Assembly: GCA_036163455.1 (NCBI GenBank)
Contig: JAYZKL010000065.1
Coordinates: forward strand, 1 to 11,795
Source: GCA-2701705 sp036163455
Lineage (GTDB): Bacteria > Pseudomonadota > Gammaproteobacteria > GCA-002705445 > GCA-002716945
Direction: 5' to 3'
DNA: 11,795 nucleotides
The stretch's first letter is position 1; the number at the start of each line of letters is the position of its first letter. Made by a program: the position numbers and the translations under genes. Positions 1-6,941 of the stretch are shown piece after piece. The notes under the pieces were generated by a model. The model made no database searches. It had not been told where the DNA came from and worked only from the letters and a program-made list of their open reading frames with translations.

Positions 1-156
1 AAATCTAGAAGAAAAGCTTCTAAGAAGAAAGCTACTAGAAAGAAAGCTAGAAGAAAAGCTACTAAGAAGAAAGCTACTAGAAAGAAATCTAGAAGAAAAG
101 CTAAAAAGAAAGTTGCTAAAAAGAAAGCTAGACGTAAGACAAGAAGAAGAAAATAA
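1..156 (+). CDS. Lys/Arg-rich histone H1-like / AlgP-like protein, C-terminal part
   Basis: Frame 1 is open from the first base and ends with TAA at 154-156, giving 51 residues; the N-terminus lies outside the window. The visible part is 22 Lys and 13 Arg in 51 residues, the rest being almost only Ala, Ser and Thr, with no acidic or aromatic residues. It is built from 14-residue repeats of the form RRKA(S/T)KKKATRKK(A/S). Tails of this composition are known from bacterial histone H1-like and AlgP-type proteins, which bind nucleic acid nonspecifically; that role is inferred from composition only. A basic tail on another nucleic-acid-binding protein cannot be excluded. The gene ends just before a hairpin terminator and converges with ilvA. 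Codon use (AGA, AAG/AAA, GCT) is very narrow. Confidence 0.75.
   Translation, partial: KSRRKASKKKATRKKARRKATKKKATRKKSRRKAKKKVAKKKARRKTRRRK
7..129 (+). repeat. In-frame 42-bp tandem repeat coding the basic tail
   Basis: Two near-identical 42-bp units (7-48 and 49-90) encode 14 residues each, and a third degenerate unit (91-129) lacks one codon. Each starts with codons for RRKA. The DNA itself is conserved between units 1 and 2, with differences such as tct/act and gct/tct, so recent slippage or unequal exchange is likely. More units may lie upstream of the window. Confidence 0.75.
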
Positions 157-179
157 CTTTACCTTGTCTAATCAAGCTT

Positions 180-194
180 AAGTCGTAAAGACTT
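180..194. other. Small hairpin upstream of the terminator
   Basis: AAGTC (180-184) and GACTT (190-194) form a perfect 5-bp inverted repeat with a 5-base loop. It lies between the basic-protein stop codon and the main terminator. It may be only a minor RNA structure at the 3' end of either transcript; no T-run follows it directly. Confidence 0.3.
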
Positions 195-198
195 CTAT

Positions 199-224
199 AA
201 AAGGCCCTTTAGAGGGCCTTTTTT
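199..224. terminator. Bidirectional rho-independent terminator
   Basis: AAAAGGCCCT (199-208) pairs perfectly with AGGGCCTTTT (213-222) around a TTAG loop, and T's continue to 224 on the plus strand. Read on the minus strand the stem is also followed by a T-rich run (complement of tataaaa). It therefore serves the plus-strand basic-protein gene and the minus-strand ilvA, whose stop codon at 223-225 abuts the stem. It is one of the few GC-rich spots in the window. Confidence 0.9.
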
Positions 225-1749
225 AGCTTAAAAATAGCTTATATGCATTATTACTAGTTTCTTCCGAAAACTCATAATTAAGACTGTTCAAGTGTCTTAG
301 AAGAGTAGGCTTCTCTTGATTATTAATTTGGAGGCCAACAAGCACTCTTCCAAATGCTGCACCGTGGTTTCTATAGTGAAAAAGACTAATATTCCATCTA
401 CTCCCAACTGCATCTAAAAAATTATGTAGAGCACCTGGCTTTTCTGGGAAGATAAATCTAAAAATCTTTTCATTTTTAATAGATTTACAAACACCACCAA
501 CCATGTATCGAATATGAAGTTTAGCCATTTCATTATCCGTTAAATCAATAACTTTAAAATTCTTCTTTTTTAAAGAATTTAATACAATCTTTTTTTCTGA
601 AGTTCCATTATTTAGTTTTATCCCTGCAAACACCTGTGCCTTATTGTCATCAGAATATCTATAATTAAATTCTGTTATTGATCTTTTGCCTATCGTTGAA
701 CAAAATTTTTTAAAACTACCAGGTACTTCAGGAATTGTAACTCCAATAAGCATTTCATTTAATTCTCCTGTGTCGGACCTTTCTGAGACATGCCTAAGTC
801 TATCAAAATTCATATTAGCTCCACAAAAAATTGAAATAATTGTTTTATTTCTAAGATTTTTTTGTTTAATAAACTTTTTTATACCTGCAATAGATAGGGC
901 TCCTGCAGGCTCTGCAATTGTGCGTGTTTCATCATAAAGGTCTTTTATGCCTGAACAAATTTCGTCTGTTGACACTAACATTGAAGTATCTACTAAATCT
1001 TTTGTTAACTTAAAGGTTTTTTCGCCTATTTGTTTTACAGCCACTCCATCAGCAAAAATTCCAACTTGTTTTAATATGACTCGCTTATTTGTATTGAATG
1101 CCTGATGAAAACAGTCAGAATCATCTGGTTCTACAGCAATAATTTTTGTTTTTGGGCTAATTTTTTTTACAAAAACAGCTATACCTGCTAAAAGACCTCC
1201 TCCTCCAACTGGAACAAAGATATAGTCGGGTTTAGTCTGGATTTGATCCATAATTTCAATACCTATCGTTCCTTGGCCTGCTATAACATCTAAATCATCA
1301 TAGGGGTGTATGAATTCTGTTTGTGAAGATTTAGATTTTTTTAGAGCAAATTTATAAGCATCATCATACGAATCACCATGTAAAATAACTTCGGCCTGTA
1401 AGTTTTTTACAGCATTAATCTTAATTTCCGGCGTTGATTTTGGCATAACAATACAAGCTTTCATATCCAATTTTTTAGCTGCAAGCGCTACACCTTGAGC
1501 ATGGTTACCTGCAGATGCGGCAACTAATTTCTTGATTTTTTTCTGATTTATAAGTTTTGCAATTTTGTTGTATGCTCCTCTTAGTTTAAAAGAAAAAACA
1601 GGTTGAAGATCTTCACGTTTGATGAAAATTTTATTTTTTAAACGTTTTGATAAATTTTTAGCAAACTCTAATGGGCTTTTAATGGCCACGTCATAGACTT
1701 CTGCTTCCAAAATTTTCTTAAAACATGTGTTCTTATAACTTTCTTTCAT
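223..1749 (-). CDS. ilvA: Threonine ammonia-lyase (threonine deaminase), biosynthetic
   Basis: This cytoplasmic PLP enzyme converts threonine to 2-oxobutanoate, the first committed step of isoleucine synthesis. With the start at 1749 it has 508 residues, close to the about 514 of E. coli IlvA. The N-terminal catalytic domain shows KREDLQPVFSFKLRGAYN, with the PLP lysine at about K55, and a PVGGGGLLAGIA phosphate-binding loop. The C-terminal part carries two ACT-like regulatory segments (GVTIPEVPGSFKKF and FIFPEKPGALHNFL), as in the isoleucine-inhibited biosynthetic form rather than the short catabolic one. The frame stays open to an ATG at 1812, but those 21 extra residues are unlike the family, and homologues begin near the MKES start at 1749. 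It diverges from rpiA and ends at a shared terminator. Confidence 0.95.
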   Translation of the reverse strand: MKESYKNTCFKKILEAEVYDVAIKSPLEFAKNLSKRLKNKIFIKREDLQPVFSFKLRGAYNKIAKLINQKKIKKLVAASAGNHAQGVALAAKKLDMKACIVMPKSTPEIKINAVKNLQAEVILHGDSYDDAYKFALKKSKSSQTEFIHPYDDLDVIAGQGTIGIEIMDQIQTKPDYIFVPVGGGGLLAGIAVFVKKISPKTKIIAVEPDDSDCFHQAFNTNKRVILKQVGIFADGVAVKQIGEKTFKLTKDLVDTSMLVSTDEICSGIKDLYDETRTIAEPAGALSIAGIKKFIKQKNLRNKTIISIFCGANMNFDRLRHVSERSDTGELNEMLIGVTIPEVPGSFKKFCSTIGKRSITEFNYRYSDDNKAQVFAGIKLNNGTSEKKIVLNSLKKKNFKVIDLTDNEMAKLHIRYMVGGVCKSIKNEKIFRFIFPEKPGALHNFLDAVGSRWNISLFHYRNHGAAFGRVLVGLQINNQEKPTLLRHLNSLNYEFSEETSNNAYKLFLS

Positions 1750-1769
1750 TATCTCTAATTTATTTAATG

Positions 1770-1775
1770 TATAAT
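1770..1775 (+). promoter_or_regulatory. Candidate -10 element for rpiA in the ilvA/rpiA spacer
   Basis: A consensus TATAAT lies 35 bases before the rpiA ATG in the spacer between the divergent genes ilvA and rpiA. No good -35 box is visible 16-18 bases upstream (CATTAT at best). The reverse strand of the same AT-rich patch offers TATTAT/TATACA for ilvA. The assignment rests on the -10 match and position only. Confidence 0.4.
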
Positions 1776-1810
1776 ATATTAATACAAAAATACGTAAATT
1801 TCTCACATTC

Positions 1811-2470
1811 ATGAATCAAGAGGAAAAAAAACAAAAAGTAGCAGAGGCATCTCTTGAATATATAGAGTCTGGGCAGGTAGTTGGGGTTGGCACAGGAAGT
1901 ACTGTAAATTGCCTAATTAATCTCATGGAAAAAATAAAATCAAAGATTGATGGTGCTGTTTCAAGTTCAGAAAAGACTACTAAATTGCTATTGGAAAAGA
2001 ACATTAGGGTGCTTGAACTTAATGAGGTTGGTAAATTACCTATTTATATTGATGGTGCAGATGAATCTAATAAACACTGTCAATTAATAAAAGGTGGAGG
2101 CGGTGCATTGACCAGGGAAAAGATTCTCGCTCAGGCAAGCGAACAATTTATATGTATAATTGATGATTCAAAATTAGTACAGAAATTAGGTTCATTTCCA
2201 TTACCTGTAGAAGTCATTCAGATGGCACAAAGCAGAGTGGCTCTAGATTTAGTCAAAATAGGTGGTAGACCGGTATTAAGAGAAGGCTTTCTTACGGATG
2301 GCAAGAATATAATCTTAGATGTACATAATCTAGAAATTCTGGAACCTATGAAAATGGAACAAGATATCAATAATATGCCAGGGGTTGTAACTAATGGGAT
2401 TTTTGCTTTAAGGCCAGCCAATAAACTGCTAATAAGCAAAGATAGTGGTATTGAAATAATGGAAAATTAG
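1811..2470 (+). CDS. rpiA: Ribose-5-phosphate isomerase A
   Basis: RpiA interconverts ribose 5-phosphate and ribulose 5-phosphate in the non-oxidative pentose phosphate pathway, in the cytoplasm. The 219 residues equal the E. coli length. The phosphate-binding GVGTGSTV is at 25-32, IDGADES places D81 and D84, and KGGGGALTREK places K94 and E103, the positions of the E. coli active-site residues. The ATG at 1811 gives the usual N-terminus (MNQEEKKQKVAEASL), but no Shine-Dalgarno sequence precedes it. The stop codon (2468-2470) overlaps that of the convergent rpsI. rpe, the partner that uses ribulose 5-phosphate, is in the same window at the head of the trp operon. Confidence 0.96.
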   Translation: MNQEEKKQKVAEASLEYIESGQVVGVGTGSTVNCLINLMEKIKSKIDGAVSSSEKTTKLLLEKNIRVLELNEVGKLPIYIDGADESNKHCQLIKGGGGALTREKILAQASEQFICIIDDSKLVQKLGSFPLPVEVIQMAQSRVALDLVKIGGRPVLREGFLTDGKNIILDVHNLEILEPMKMEQDINNMPGVVTNGIFALRPANKLLISKDSGIEIMEN

Positions 2471-2853
2471 CGCTTTGAAAACTGAGTAGCTTTCCTTGCC
2501 TTTCTTAACCCTACTTTTTTTCTTTCTACCTTACGATCATCTCTAGTTATAAAACCTTCCCTTCTTAATATAGGTAATAGGTCATTTTGATATTTAACAA
2601 GTGCTCTGCTAAGCCCATGTACAATTGCACCAATTTGACCACTAGGTCCGCCACCAGAGACGCTGATTTTTAAATCAACCTTTTTTTCCATTTTAGTCTT
2701 TTCTAATGGTGCTAACATAATAGATTTTAAAGTTTTTGATGAAATAAAATCATCTAAATTTTTTGTATTTATTACTATCTCTCCAGTACCATCTTTGAGA
2801 TAGACCCTGGCATTTGATGTTTTTCTTCTTCCTGTTCCGTATGACTTGTACAT
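2467..2853 (-). CDS. rpsI: 30S ribosomal protein S9
   Basis: S9 is a small-subunit protein whose C-terminal tail reaches the P-site tRNA. The 128 residues include YGTGRRKTSNARVYLKDGTG at the N-terminus, the SGGGPSGQIGAIVHGLSRAL core, and the diagnostic C-terminus ending QFSKR, normal for bacterial S9 of about 130 residues. It starts one base after the rplM stop, so the pair is translated together, as is standard for bacteria; AGAG in the end of rplM may act as its ribosome binding site. Its TAA overlaps the convergent rpiA stop in the shared bases TTAG, so there is no dedicated terminator. Confidence 0.97.
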   Translation of the reverse strand: MYKSYGTGRRKTSNARVYLKDGTGEIVINTKNLDDFISSKTLKSIMLAPLEKTKMEKKVDLKISVSGGGPSGQIGAIVHGLSRALVKYQNDLLPILRREGFITRDDRKVERKKVGLRKARKATQFSKR

Positions 2854-2854
2854 A

Positions 2855-3256
2855 TTAAATCTCTAAAATTTTTGGTTTTTGTGCATGATGAGAATGATCT
2901 TCTTTATTATATATCTTTAGTTTTTTAATCATATTTCTTCCCAGTGAGTTTTTAGGCAACATTCCCTTAACAGCATTTTTTATTACGAATGATGGGTCTT
3001 TTTTTAACATATCACCCAAGTTTGTAGTTTTAAGATTTCCAATATATCCAGTATGTTTATGATATTTTTTACCTTCTAATTTATTACCAGTTACCCTAAT
3101 GCTCTCAGCATTTACAACAATAATATAATCACCATTATCGACATATGGAAGATATGATGGCTTGTGTTTGCCGGATAATACAGATGCCACCTTAGAAGCC
3201 AATCTTCCTAAAACAGCTTTTTTTGCATCTACAATGTACCAGTCTTTAGTATTCAT
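2855..3256 (-). CDS. rplM: 50S ribosomal protein L13
   Basis: L13 is an early-assembling large-subunit protein. The 133 residues align along their length with bacterial L13: DWYIVDAKKAVLGRLAS, GKHKPSYLPYVDNGDYIIVV, VTGNKLEGK, and AVKGMLPKNSLGRNM near the C-terminus. It lacks the usual first 9-10 residues (E. coli L13 is 142 aa and has them before DWYVVDA). An in-frame TAA five codons upstream of the ATG rules out an upstream start. No Shine-Dalgarno sequence is visible. It is the first gene of an rplM-rpsI operon divergent from coq7, with an extended -10 promoter about 40 bases upstream. Confidence 0.96.
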   Translation of the reverse strand: MNTKDWYIVDAKKAVLGRLASKVASVLSGKHKPSYLPYVDNGDYIIVVNAESIRVTGNKLEGKKYHKHTGYIGNLKTTNLGDMLKKDPSFVIKNAVKGMLPKNSLGRNMIKKLKIYNKEDHSHHAQKPKILEI

Positions 3257-3293
3257 TTTTCGGTGGATTTACAGTATTTGTGATTTTACTCAA

Positions 3294-3302
3294 ATCATAT
3301 CA
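3294..3302 (-). promoter_or_regulatory. Extended -10 promoter for rplM-rpsI
   Basis: On the minus strand this reads TGATATGAT, an extended -10 (TGn plus TATGAT, 5/6 to consensus). Transcription would begin near 3287, giving a leader of about 30 bases before the rplM ATG. Only a weak -35 (TTCAAT at 3319-3324) is seen, which extended -10 promoters tolerate. Confidence 0.5.
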
Positions 3303-3368
3303 GGTATACAAGAATTTTATTGAAACTTCTCTTCGAATTTTCACCATTTATTAGCTAGAATATTACAG

Positions 3369-4004
3369 ATGAATAAAAAAAATTCTCCTATTGATGCTTT
3401 AATTTCTGAACTAGAATTTGGTCTAGAAATATTATTCAATGATGATAACAAAAATATAAAAAAGACTGAAATAAATACAGATCAGAAATTAAACAAAGAT
3501 GAGATAAAAACTTCTATACAAAATATCAGAGTAAATCATGTTGGTGAGGTTTGTGCTCAAGGATTATATCGAGGACAGGCTTATTTTACAAAAGACAAGA
3601 ATACTCAAAAAAAATTATATTCCATGTGTAAAGAAGAAGAAAACCATCTTAGATTATTTAAATTAAGATTAAAAGAACTTAATGGCCATCAAAGCCTGCT
3701 AAATCCTATTTGGTATACTGCATCTTTTATGCTTGGTGCATATGCTGGAATTAATGAAAAAAATTGGAAAATGGGCTTTGTTGAAGAAACTGAAAAACAA
3801 GTAAAAGAACACTTAGATGAATATATTGAACTTCTTCCTAAAAAAGATGTGAGGAGTATATCAATACTAAAAGATGTAGCTAAAGATGAGGAAAAACATC
3901 GAAAAACTGCTCACTCACTTGGCTCTGTTGAATTACCCAAATCTACCAAACTTTTAATGCAAAGTTTTTCAAAAATTATGAAAAAAATTAGTCACTACCT
4001 ATAG
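3369..4004 (+). CDS. coq7: Demethoxyubiquinone hydroxylase (Coq7 diiron monooxygenase)
   Basis: Coq7 hydroxylates 2-polyprenyl-3-methyl-6-methoxy-1,4-benzoquinone, the penultimate step of ubiquinone synthesis, at the cytoplasmic membrane. The 211 residues match the about 215 of Pseudomonas-type proteins. All six diiron ligands are visible: E60 in RVNHVGEV, E90 and H93 in EEENHL, E142 in ETEKQV, E174 and H177 in DEEKH. A Lys/Asn-rich variable segment (about 24-48) precedes the first helix. The organism thus probably makes ubiquinone aerobically. The gene diverges from rplM across 112 bp and ends one base from the stop of convergent speD, a pairing I recall from Pseudomonas. TAGAAT at 3356-3361 could be a -10, but it would leave almost no leader. 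Confidence 0.95.
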   Translation: MNKKNSPIDALISELEFGLEILFNDDNKNIKKTEINTDQKLNKDEIKTSIQNIRVNHVGEVCAQGLYRGQAYFTKDKNTQKKLYSMCKEEENHLRLFKLRLKELNGHQSLLNPIWYTASFMLGAYAGINEKNWKMGFVEETEKQVKEHLDEYIELLPKKDVRSISILKDVAKDEEKHRKTAHSLGSVELPKSTKLLMQSFSKIMKKISHYL

Positions 4005-4005
4005 T

Positions 4006-4749
4006 TTATTTTAGAAAAGATTCTTTATATACACTCGTTAGGCAATCTAAATATTGTTTAAAAGACTTATTTGAAATATTTGATTCTAAAACATGTAGTT
4101 TTTCTTCAATCAAATCATTTTTCATCATAAGAATATTTTGTTGGTTAATGTATTTATCAAATTTATTTGTTAATACATATTGATTTCCAAATGCTTCATC
4201 GAAGATTTCTTTTGTAAGGATGTGACCATTATTTCTCTCTTGCCTGTGATTTGGTGCAAGAACAGAGCCTCTTTTAATATAATCTATTCCTATAAGATGA
4301 GGGGTTAGAAAGTTTTTTCCATCTGAAGAATTAGTTTGCTTATTAAATATTTCAGACAAAGAAAGAAAAATGTTTTCATTAGCGCACGAACATATATGTA
4401 ATTCGAATCTTATTATAAGAAAATTTTCTAATTTTTCTTCTAAGTAAGTATGAAATGTAATATGGCTTTCTTTAAGGTGGACTGCTCCCGTATTATAATT
4501 ATCTAAGTCAGCTCCAACTAAAAAAGAACAGCTATCACCAAAAGGCTCAAAAACATGAGTGGATTCATTTAAAATGTCGACCTTTATAGATTCTGCAATT
4601 TTTCGTGATATATTAATAAGCCTCTTAATCTGATAGAATTCAGATATCCTTTTTAAAGCATTACTTATCTCTGAAGAGTCCTTATAATAAAAACCTTCAA
4701 AAGTGTTGATTATTAATGTGTGACTTACATTGTTAATCTTATCAAACAT
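4006..4749 (-). CDS. speD: S-adenosylmethionine decarboxylase proenzyme (E. coli type)
   Basis: SpeD decarboxylates S-adenosylmethionine to supply aminopropyl groups for spermidine; the proenzyme cuts itself to form a pyruvoyl cofactor. The 247 residues are somewhat shorter than E. coli SpeD (264). The processing site aligns as HLKESHITFHTY against HLDKSHICVHTY, so S95 would become the pyruvoyl group, with Glu rather than Lys before it. C122 in ICSCA matches the spacing of the E. coli catalytic Cys140. Upstream EPFGDSCSFLV matches the EPQGASVTILV region. Elsewhere the sequence is diverged. Its start overlaps the VOC gene by 8 bp and it is the last gene of the rpe-trp operon. Position next to coq7 supports the call. 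speE is not in the window. Confidence 0.88.
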   Translation of the reverse strand: MFDKINNVSHTLIINTFEGFYYKDSSEISNALKRISEFYQIKRLINISRKIAESIKVDILNESTHVFEPFGDSCSFLVGADLDNYNTGAVHLKESHITFHTYLEEKLENFLIIRFELHICSCANENIFLSLSEIFNKQTNSSDGKNFLTPHLIGIDYIKRGSVLAPNHRQERNNGHILTKEIFDEAFGNQYVLTNKFDKYINQQNILMMKNDLIEEKLHVLESNISNKSFKQYLDCLTSVYKESFLK

Positions 4750-5134
4750 AGTTAGATATGGATGGGTGCCAAATAATTTGGACTATATTCTCATCAGGAT
4801 CATAACAGTAAAAACTCCTAGATCCATCCCTATGATCTTTTATATCTTTAAAAATTTTAATATTTTTGGATTTGATGTGTTCATACCAATCATTAACTTC
4901 ATCTTTAGTCATCAATATAATCCCAAAATGATCAAGCCTATTATTGATACGACACGTTTCTAAATTTTTATCATAATGTAGAGCCAGATTATCTTGCCCA
5001 TTGGTTAAATAAACATTCTCAGAATCAGGTTGCCAATCAATTTGCATTCCAAGTGTATTCGTATAGAAACGCAGACACTCTTCAAATTTTTTTACTTTGA
5101 TTGCAATATGTCTTATTCCTAAAGTTTTTTTCAT
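4742..5134 (-). CDS. VOC superfamily (glyoxalase/dioxygenase-fold) protein, unassigned
   Basis: The 130-residue protein has the paired beta-alpha-beta-beta-beta layout of the vicinal oxygen chelate superfamily: GIRHIAIKVKKFEECLRFY with H9, then LDHFGIILM with H69, and DPDENIVQIIWHP at the C-terminus. Family members bind a divalent metal through His/Glu from these strands (glyoxalase I, extradiol dioxygenases, FosA, epimerases). Here the usual last Glu of the N-x-V-E motif is Gln119, so metal binding may differ; H53 is another possible ligand. The substrate cannot be told. It lies 2 bp after trpC and overlaps speD by 8 bp, so it is translated within the trp-speD operon, a position that could link it to tryptophan or S-adenosylmethionine metabolism (inference). 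No Shine-Dalgarno sequence is evident. Confidence 0.85.
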   Translation of the reverse strand: MKKTLGIRHIAIKVKKFEECLRFYTNTLGMQIDWQPDSENVYLTNGQDNLALHYDKNLETCRINNRLDHFGIILMTKDEVNDWYEHIKSKNIKIFKDIKDHRDGSRSFYCYDPDENIVQIIWHPSISNYV

Positions 5135-5136
5135 AA

Positions 5137-5919
5137 TTATTTTATTAATTCTATTAGATCTTTTTCTCTATTTTGTGACGTAATTAATTTTTCTCCTATA
5201 AGAAAAGCTTGTATTCCATATTCCTTCAAAGTCTCAATATCTGTTTTGTTCATTATCCCGCTTTCACTCACTAAAAATATATCTTTATTATTCAATGCGC
5301 TACATAGTTCTATGCTGGTTTGAAGTGATACATTAAATGTTTTTAAATTTCTATTATTTATACCAATTAATTGGCAGTCATTTTCTAAAGCAATATCTAA
5401 TTCTTTAATATCGTGAACTTCTACCAAGACGTCAAGCCCAAAACTTGTGCTTAGTTGATGGAGATCTCTGAATTTTGTTTTGTTAAGTGCAGCAATTATT
5501 AATAAAACACAATCTGCTCCATGCATCTCTGAATCTACTATTTGAACTTCATCAATAATAAAATCTTTTCTTAAAACAGGCAAAGTCGTAAATTTTTTTA
5601 CATCAACTAAATCATTAAGTGATCCCTTAAAGTATTCTTGATCTGTTAAAACTGATATGCAAGCAGCTCCTGCACGTTCATATTGTTCTGCCACTGATTT
5701 TAAATTGAGGTTTTTATCCAAATAACCTTTACTTGGTGAATGTCTCTTAATTTCAGCAATAATTGCTGTTTTTCCATCTAATACTTTGTTTTTTAAACTT
5801 TGCATGAAACCTCTTTTTTTAGTTGTTTCTGTGCAACTATGTATAGCTCCAGACCAGTCAATTTCCTTTTTTAACTTCTGTACTTCTTTTTCTTTATTTT
5901 TCAGGATATCTTCTAGCAT
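5137..5919 (-). CDS. trpC: Indole-3-glycerol phosphate synthase
   Basis: TrpC closes the indole ring, turning CdRP into indole-3-glycerol phosphate in tryptophan synthesis. The 260 residues fit a stand-alone TrpC; there is no TrpF (PRA isomerase) fusion as in E. coli. The (beta/alpha)8 motifs appear in order: IIAEIKRHSPSKG with E56 and K58, VLRKDFIID with K118, VLVEVHD with E167, GINNRNLKTF with N189, and LVSESGI near 216-222. These match the catalytic Lys/Glu/Asn set of the family. The gene begins 3 bases after the trpD stop and ends 2 bases before the VOC gene, so translation is probably coupled. trpF, trpB and trpA must be elsewhere. Confidence 0.97.
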   Translation of the reverse strand: MLEDILKNKEKEVQKLKKEIDWSGAIHSCTETTKKRGFMQSLKNKVLDGKTAIIAEIKRHSPSKGYLDKNLNLKSVAEQYERAGAACISVLTDQEYFKGSLNDLVDVKKFTTLPVLRKDFIIDEVQIVDSEMHGADCVLLIIAALNKTKFRDLHQLSTSFGLDVLVEVHDIKELDIALENDCQLIGINNRNLKTFNVSLQTSIELCSALNNKDIFLVSESGIMNKTDIETLKEYGIQAFLIGEKLITSQNREKDLIELIK

Positions 5920-5922
5920 GAC

Positions 5923-6939
5923 TTATACATTATTTGTAAAAGTTATGAATTCTTCAAACTTTTGCTTAGCTTTACCTTCTTTAACTGCATTTCTACATGT
6001 TGTTGTAGCTGATTTTAAATCTTTTTCTGTTCCAGATATGTATAAGAGAGCGGCTGCATTTATAATACAAATATTCAATGCTGGTCCTTCATTATTGTTA
6101 AACACTGACTCCATCATAGATAAGCTTTCACTGGTATTTGAAACTATAATATCTGAAATATTCCCATTAATTAGTCCATAGTCATTAGGATTAATTGTAT
6201 AGGACATTAAATTTGAATTATTAATTTCTGTAACATATGTATTGTTGAATACACTTATCTCATCAAGCCCATCTTCAGAGTGTATAACCATTGCACGTTT
6301 TGTGCCCAGATTTTTTAAAGATTCAGCTACAAGCAGTACTTTTTCCTTATCATAAACTCCTATCAACTGAATTTTTGAATTAGCTGGGTTTGTTAGTGGT
6401 CCAAGTAAATTGAAAATTGTTTTCTCTGGCGCTATTTTTTTTCGTGATTCTACAACATGCTTCATAGCTTGATGATGTAGTGGTGCAAACATAAAACCTA
6501 AATTAATACTTTCAATACACTTTGCAACTTGTTCTGGAGATAAATTAATATTCGCTCCTGCTTCAGTTAAAGCATCTGCACTTCCTGACTTGCTGGTTAT
6601 GGCCTTATTTCCATGTTTAGCTATCGGGACACCGCAAGCAGCTGCGATAAAGGAGGTTGTTGTAGAAATATTAAATGTTCCAATACCATCTCCTCCAGTA
6701 CCACAATTATCAACAACATCTTTATTTGTTATAACTTTTTTTGATACCTCTCTCATGGATTGAGCAAAGCCTGTTAATTCATTTGATGTTATACCTTTTT
6801 TATTTAATAAAATTAATATTTCAGTCAAGACTTCTTGTTTTACATCTCCATTAAAAACAGATCTTAGAAATAAAGTTGATTCATTTTGACCAATATTTTG
6901 ATTTTTTTTTAATTTATTTATAATTTCTTGCTCTGACAA
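5923..6939 (-). CDS. trpD: Anthranilate phosphoribosyltransferase
   Basis: TrpD joins anthranilate to PRPP, the second step of the tryptophan branch. The 338 residues are full length for a stand-alone enzyme. The PRPP-binding DNCGTGGDG is at 77-85, KHGNKAITSKSGSADAL at 109-125, and the anthranilate-contacting FMFAPLHHQAMKHV and NLLGPLTNP segments follow. The start is TTG (6937-6939): GGAG (6948-6951 read on the minus strand) in the end of trpG sits 8 bases before it, no ATG fits as well, and the protein begins at the expected place. It starts 2 bases after the trpG stop. A non-ATG start may hold its level below that of trpG, but this is speculation. Confidence 0.97.
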   Translation of the reverse strand: MSEQEIINKLKKNQNIGQNESTLFLRSVFNGDVKQEVLTEILILLNKKGITSNELTGFAQSMREVSKKVITNKDVVDNCGTGGDGIGTFNISTTTSFIAAACGVPIAKHGNKAITSKSGSADALTEAGANINLSPEQVAKCIESINLGFMFAPLHHQAMKHVVESRKKIAPEKTIFNLLGPLTNPANSKIQLIGVYDKEKVLLVAESLKNLGTKRAMVIHSEDGLDEISVFNNTYVTEINNSNLMSYTINPNDYGLINGNISDIIVSNTSESLSMMESVFNNNEGPALNICIINAAALLYISGTEKDLKSATTTCRNAVKEGKAKQKFEEFITFTNNV

Positions 6940-6941
6940 AT

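Noticed and set aside
1..129. Repeats at the window start as a possible CRISPR array
   Set aside because: The 42-bp units are contiguous without spacers and keep a coding frame for a basic protein tail.
686..937. Plus-strand open frame antisense to ilvA
   Set aside because: It lies wholly within a well-supported gene, has no recognisable motif and no ribosome binding site; a shadow of the opposite strand.
1750..1812. N-terminal extension of ilvA to the ATG at 1810-1812, overlapping the rpiA start codon
   Set aside because: The 21 extra residues do not resemble IlvA, they would remove the promoter spacer, and the ATG at 1749 gives the family length.
3257..3293. A shifted frame upstream of rplM (TTG at 3293, minus strand) whose peptide loosely resembles the missing L13 N-terminus, suggesting a frameshift
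   Set aside because: The TTG directly abuts the best -10 element, so it would lie at or before the transcription start, and the resemblance is too weak to claim.
4730..4963. Plus-strand open frame across the speD/VOC junction
   Set aside because: It is antisense to two solid genes and encodes no recognisable protein.
5786..6181. 131-codon plus-strand open frame antisense to trpC and trpD
   Set aside because: It shows only a hydrophobic low-complexity pattern that comes from the complement of AT-rich codons.
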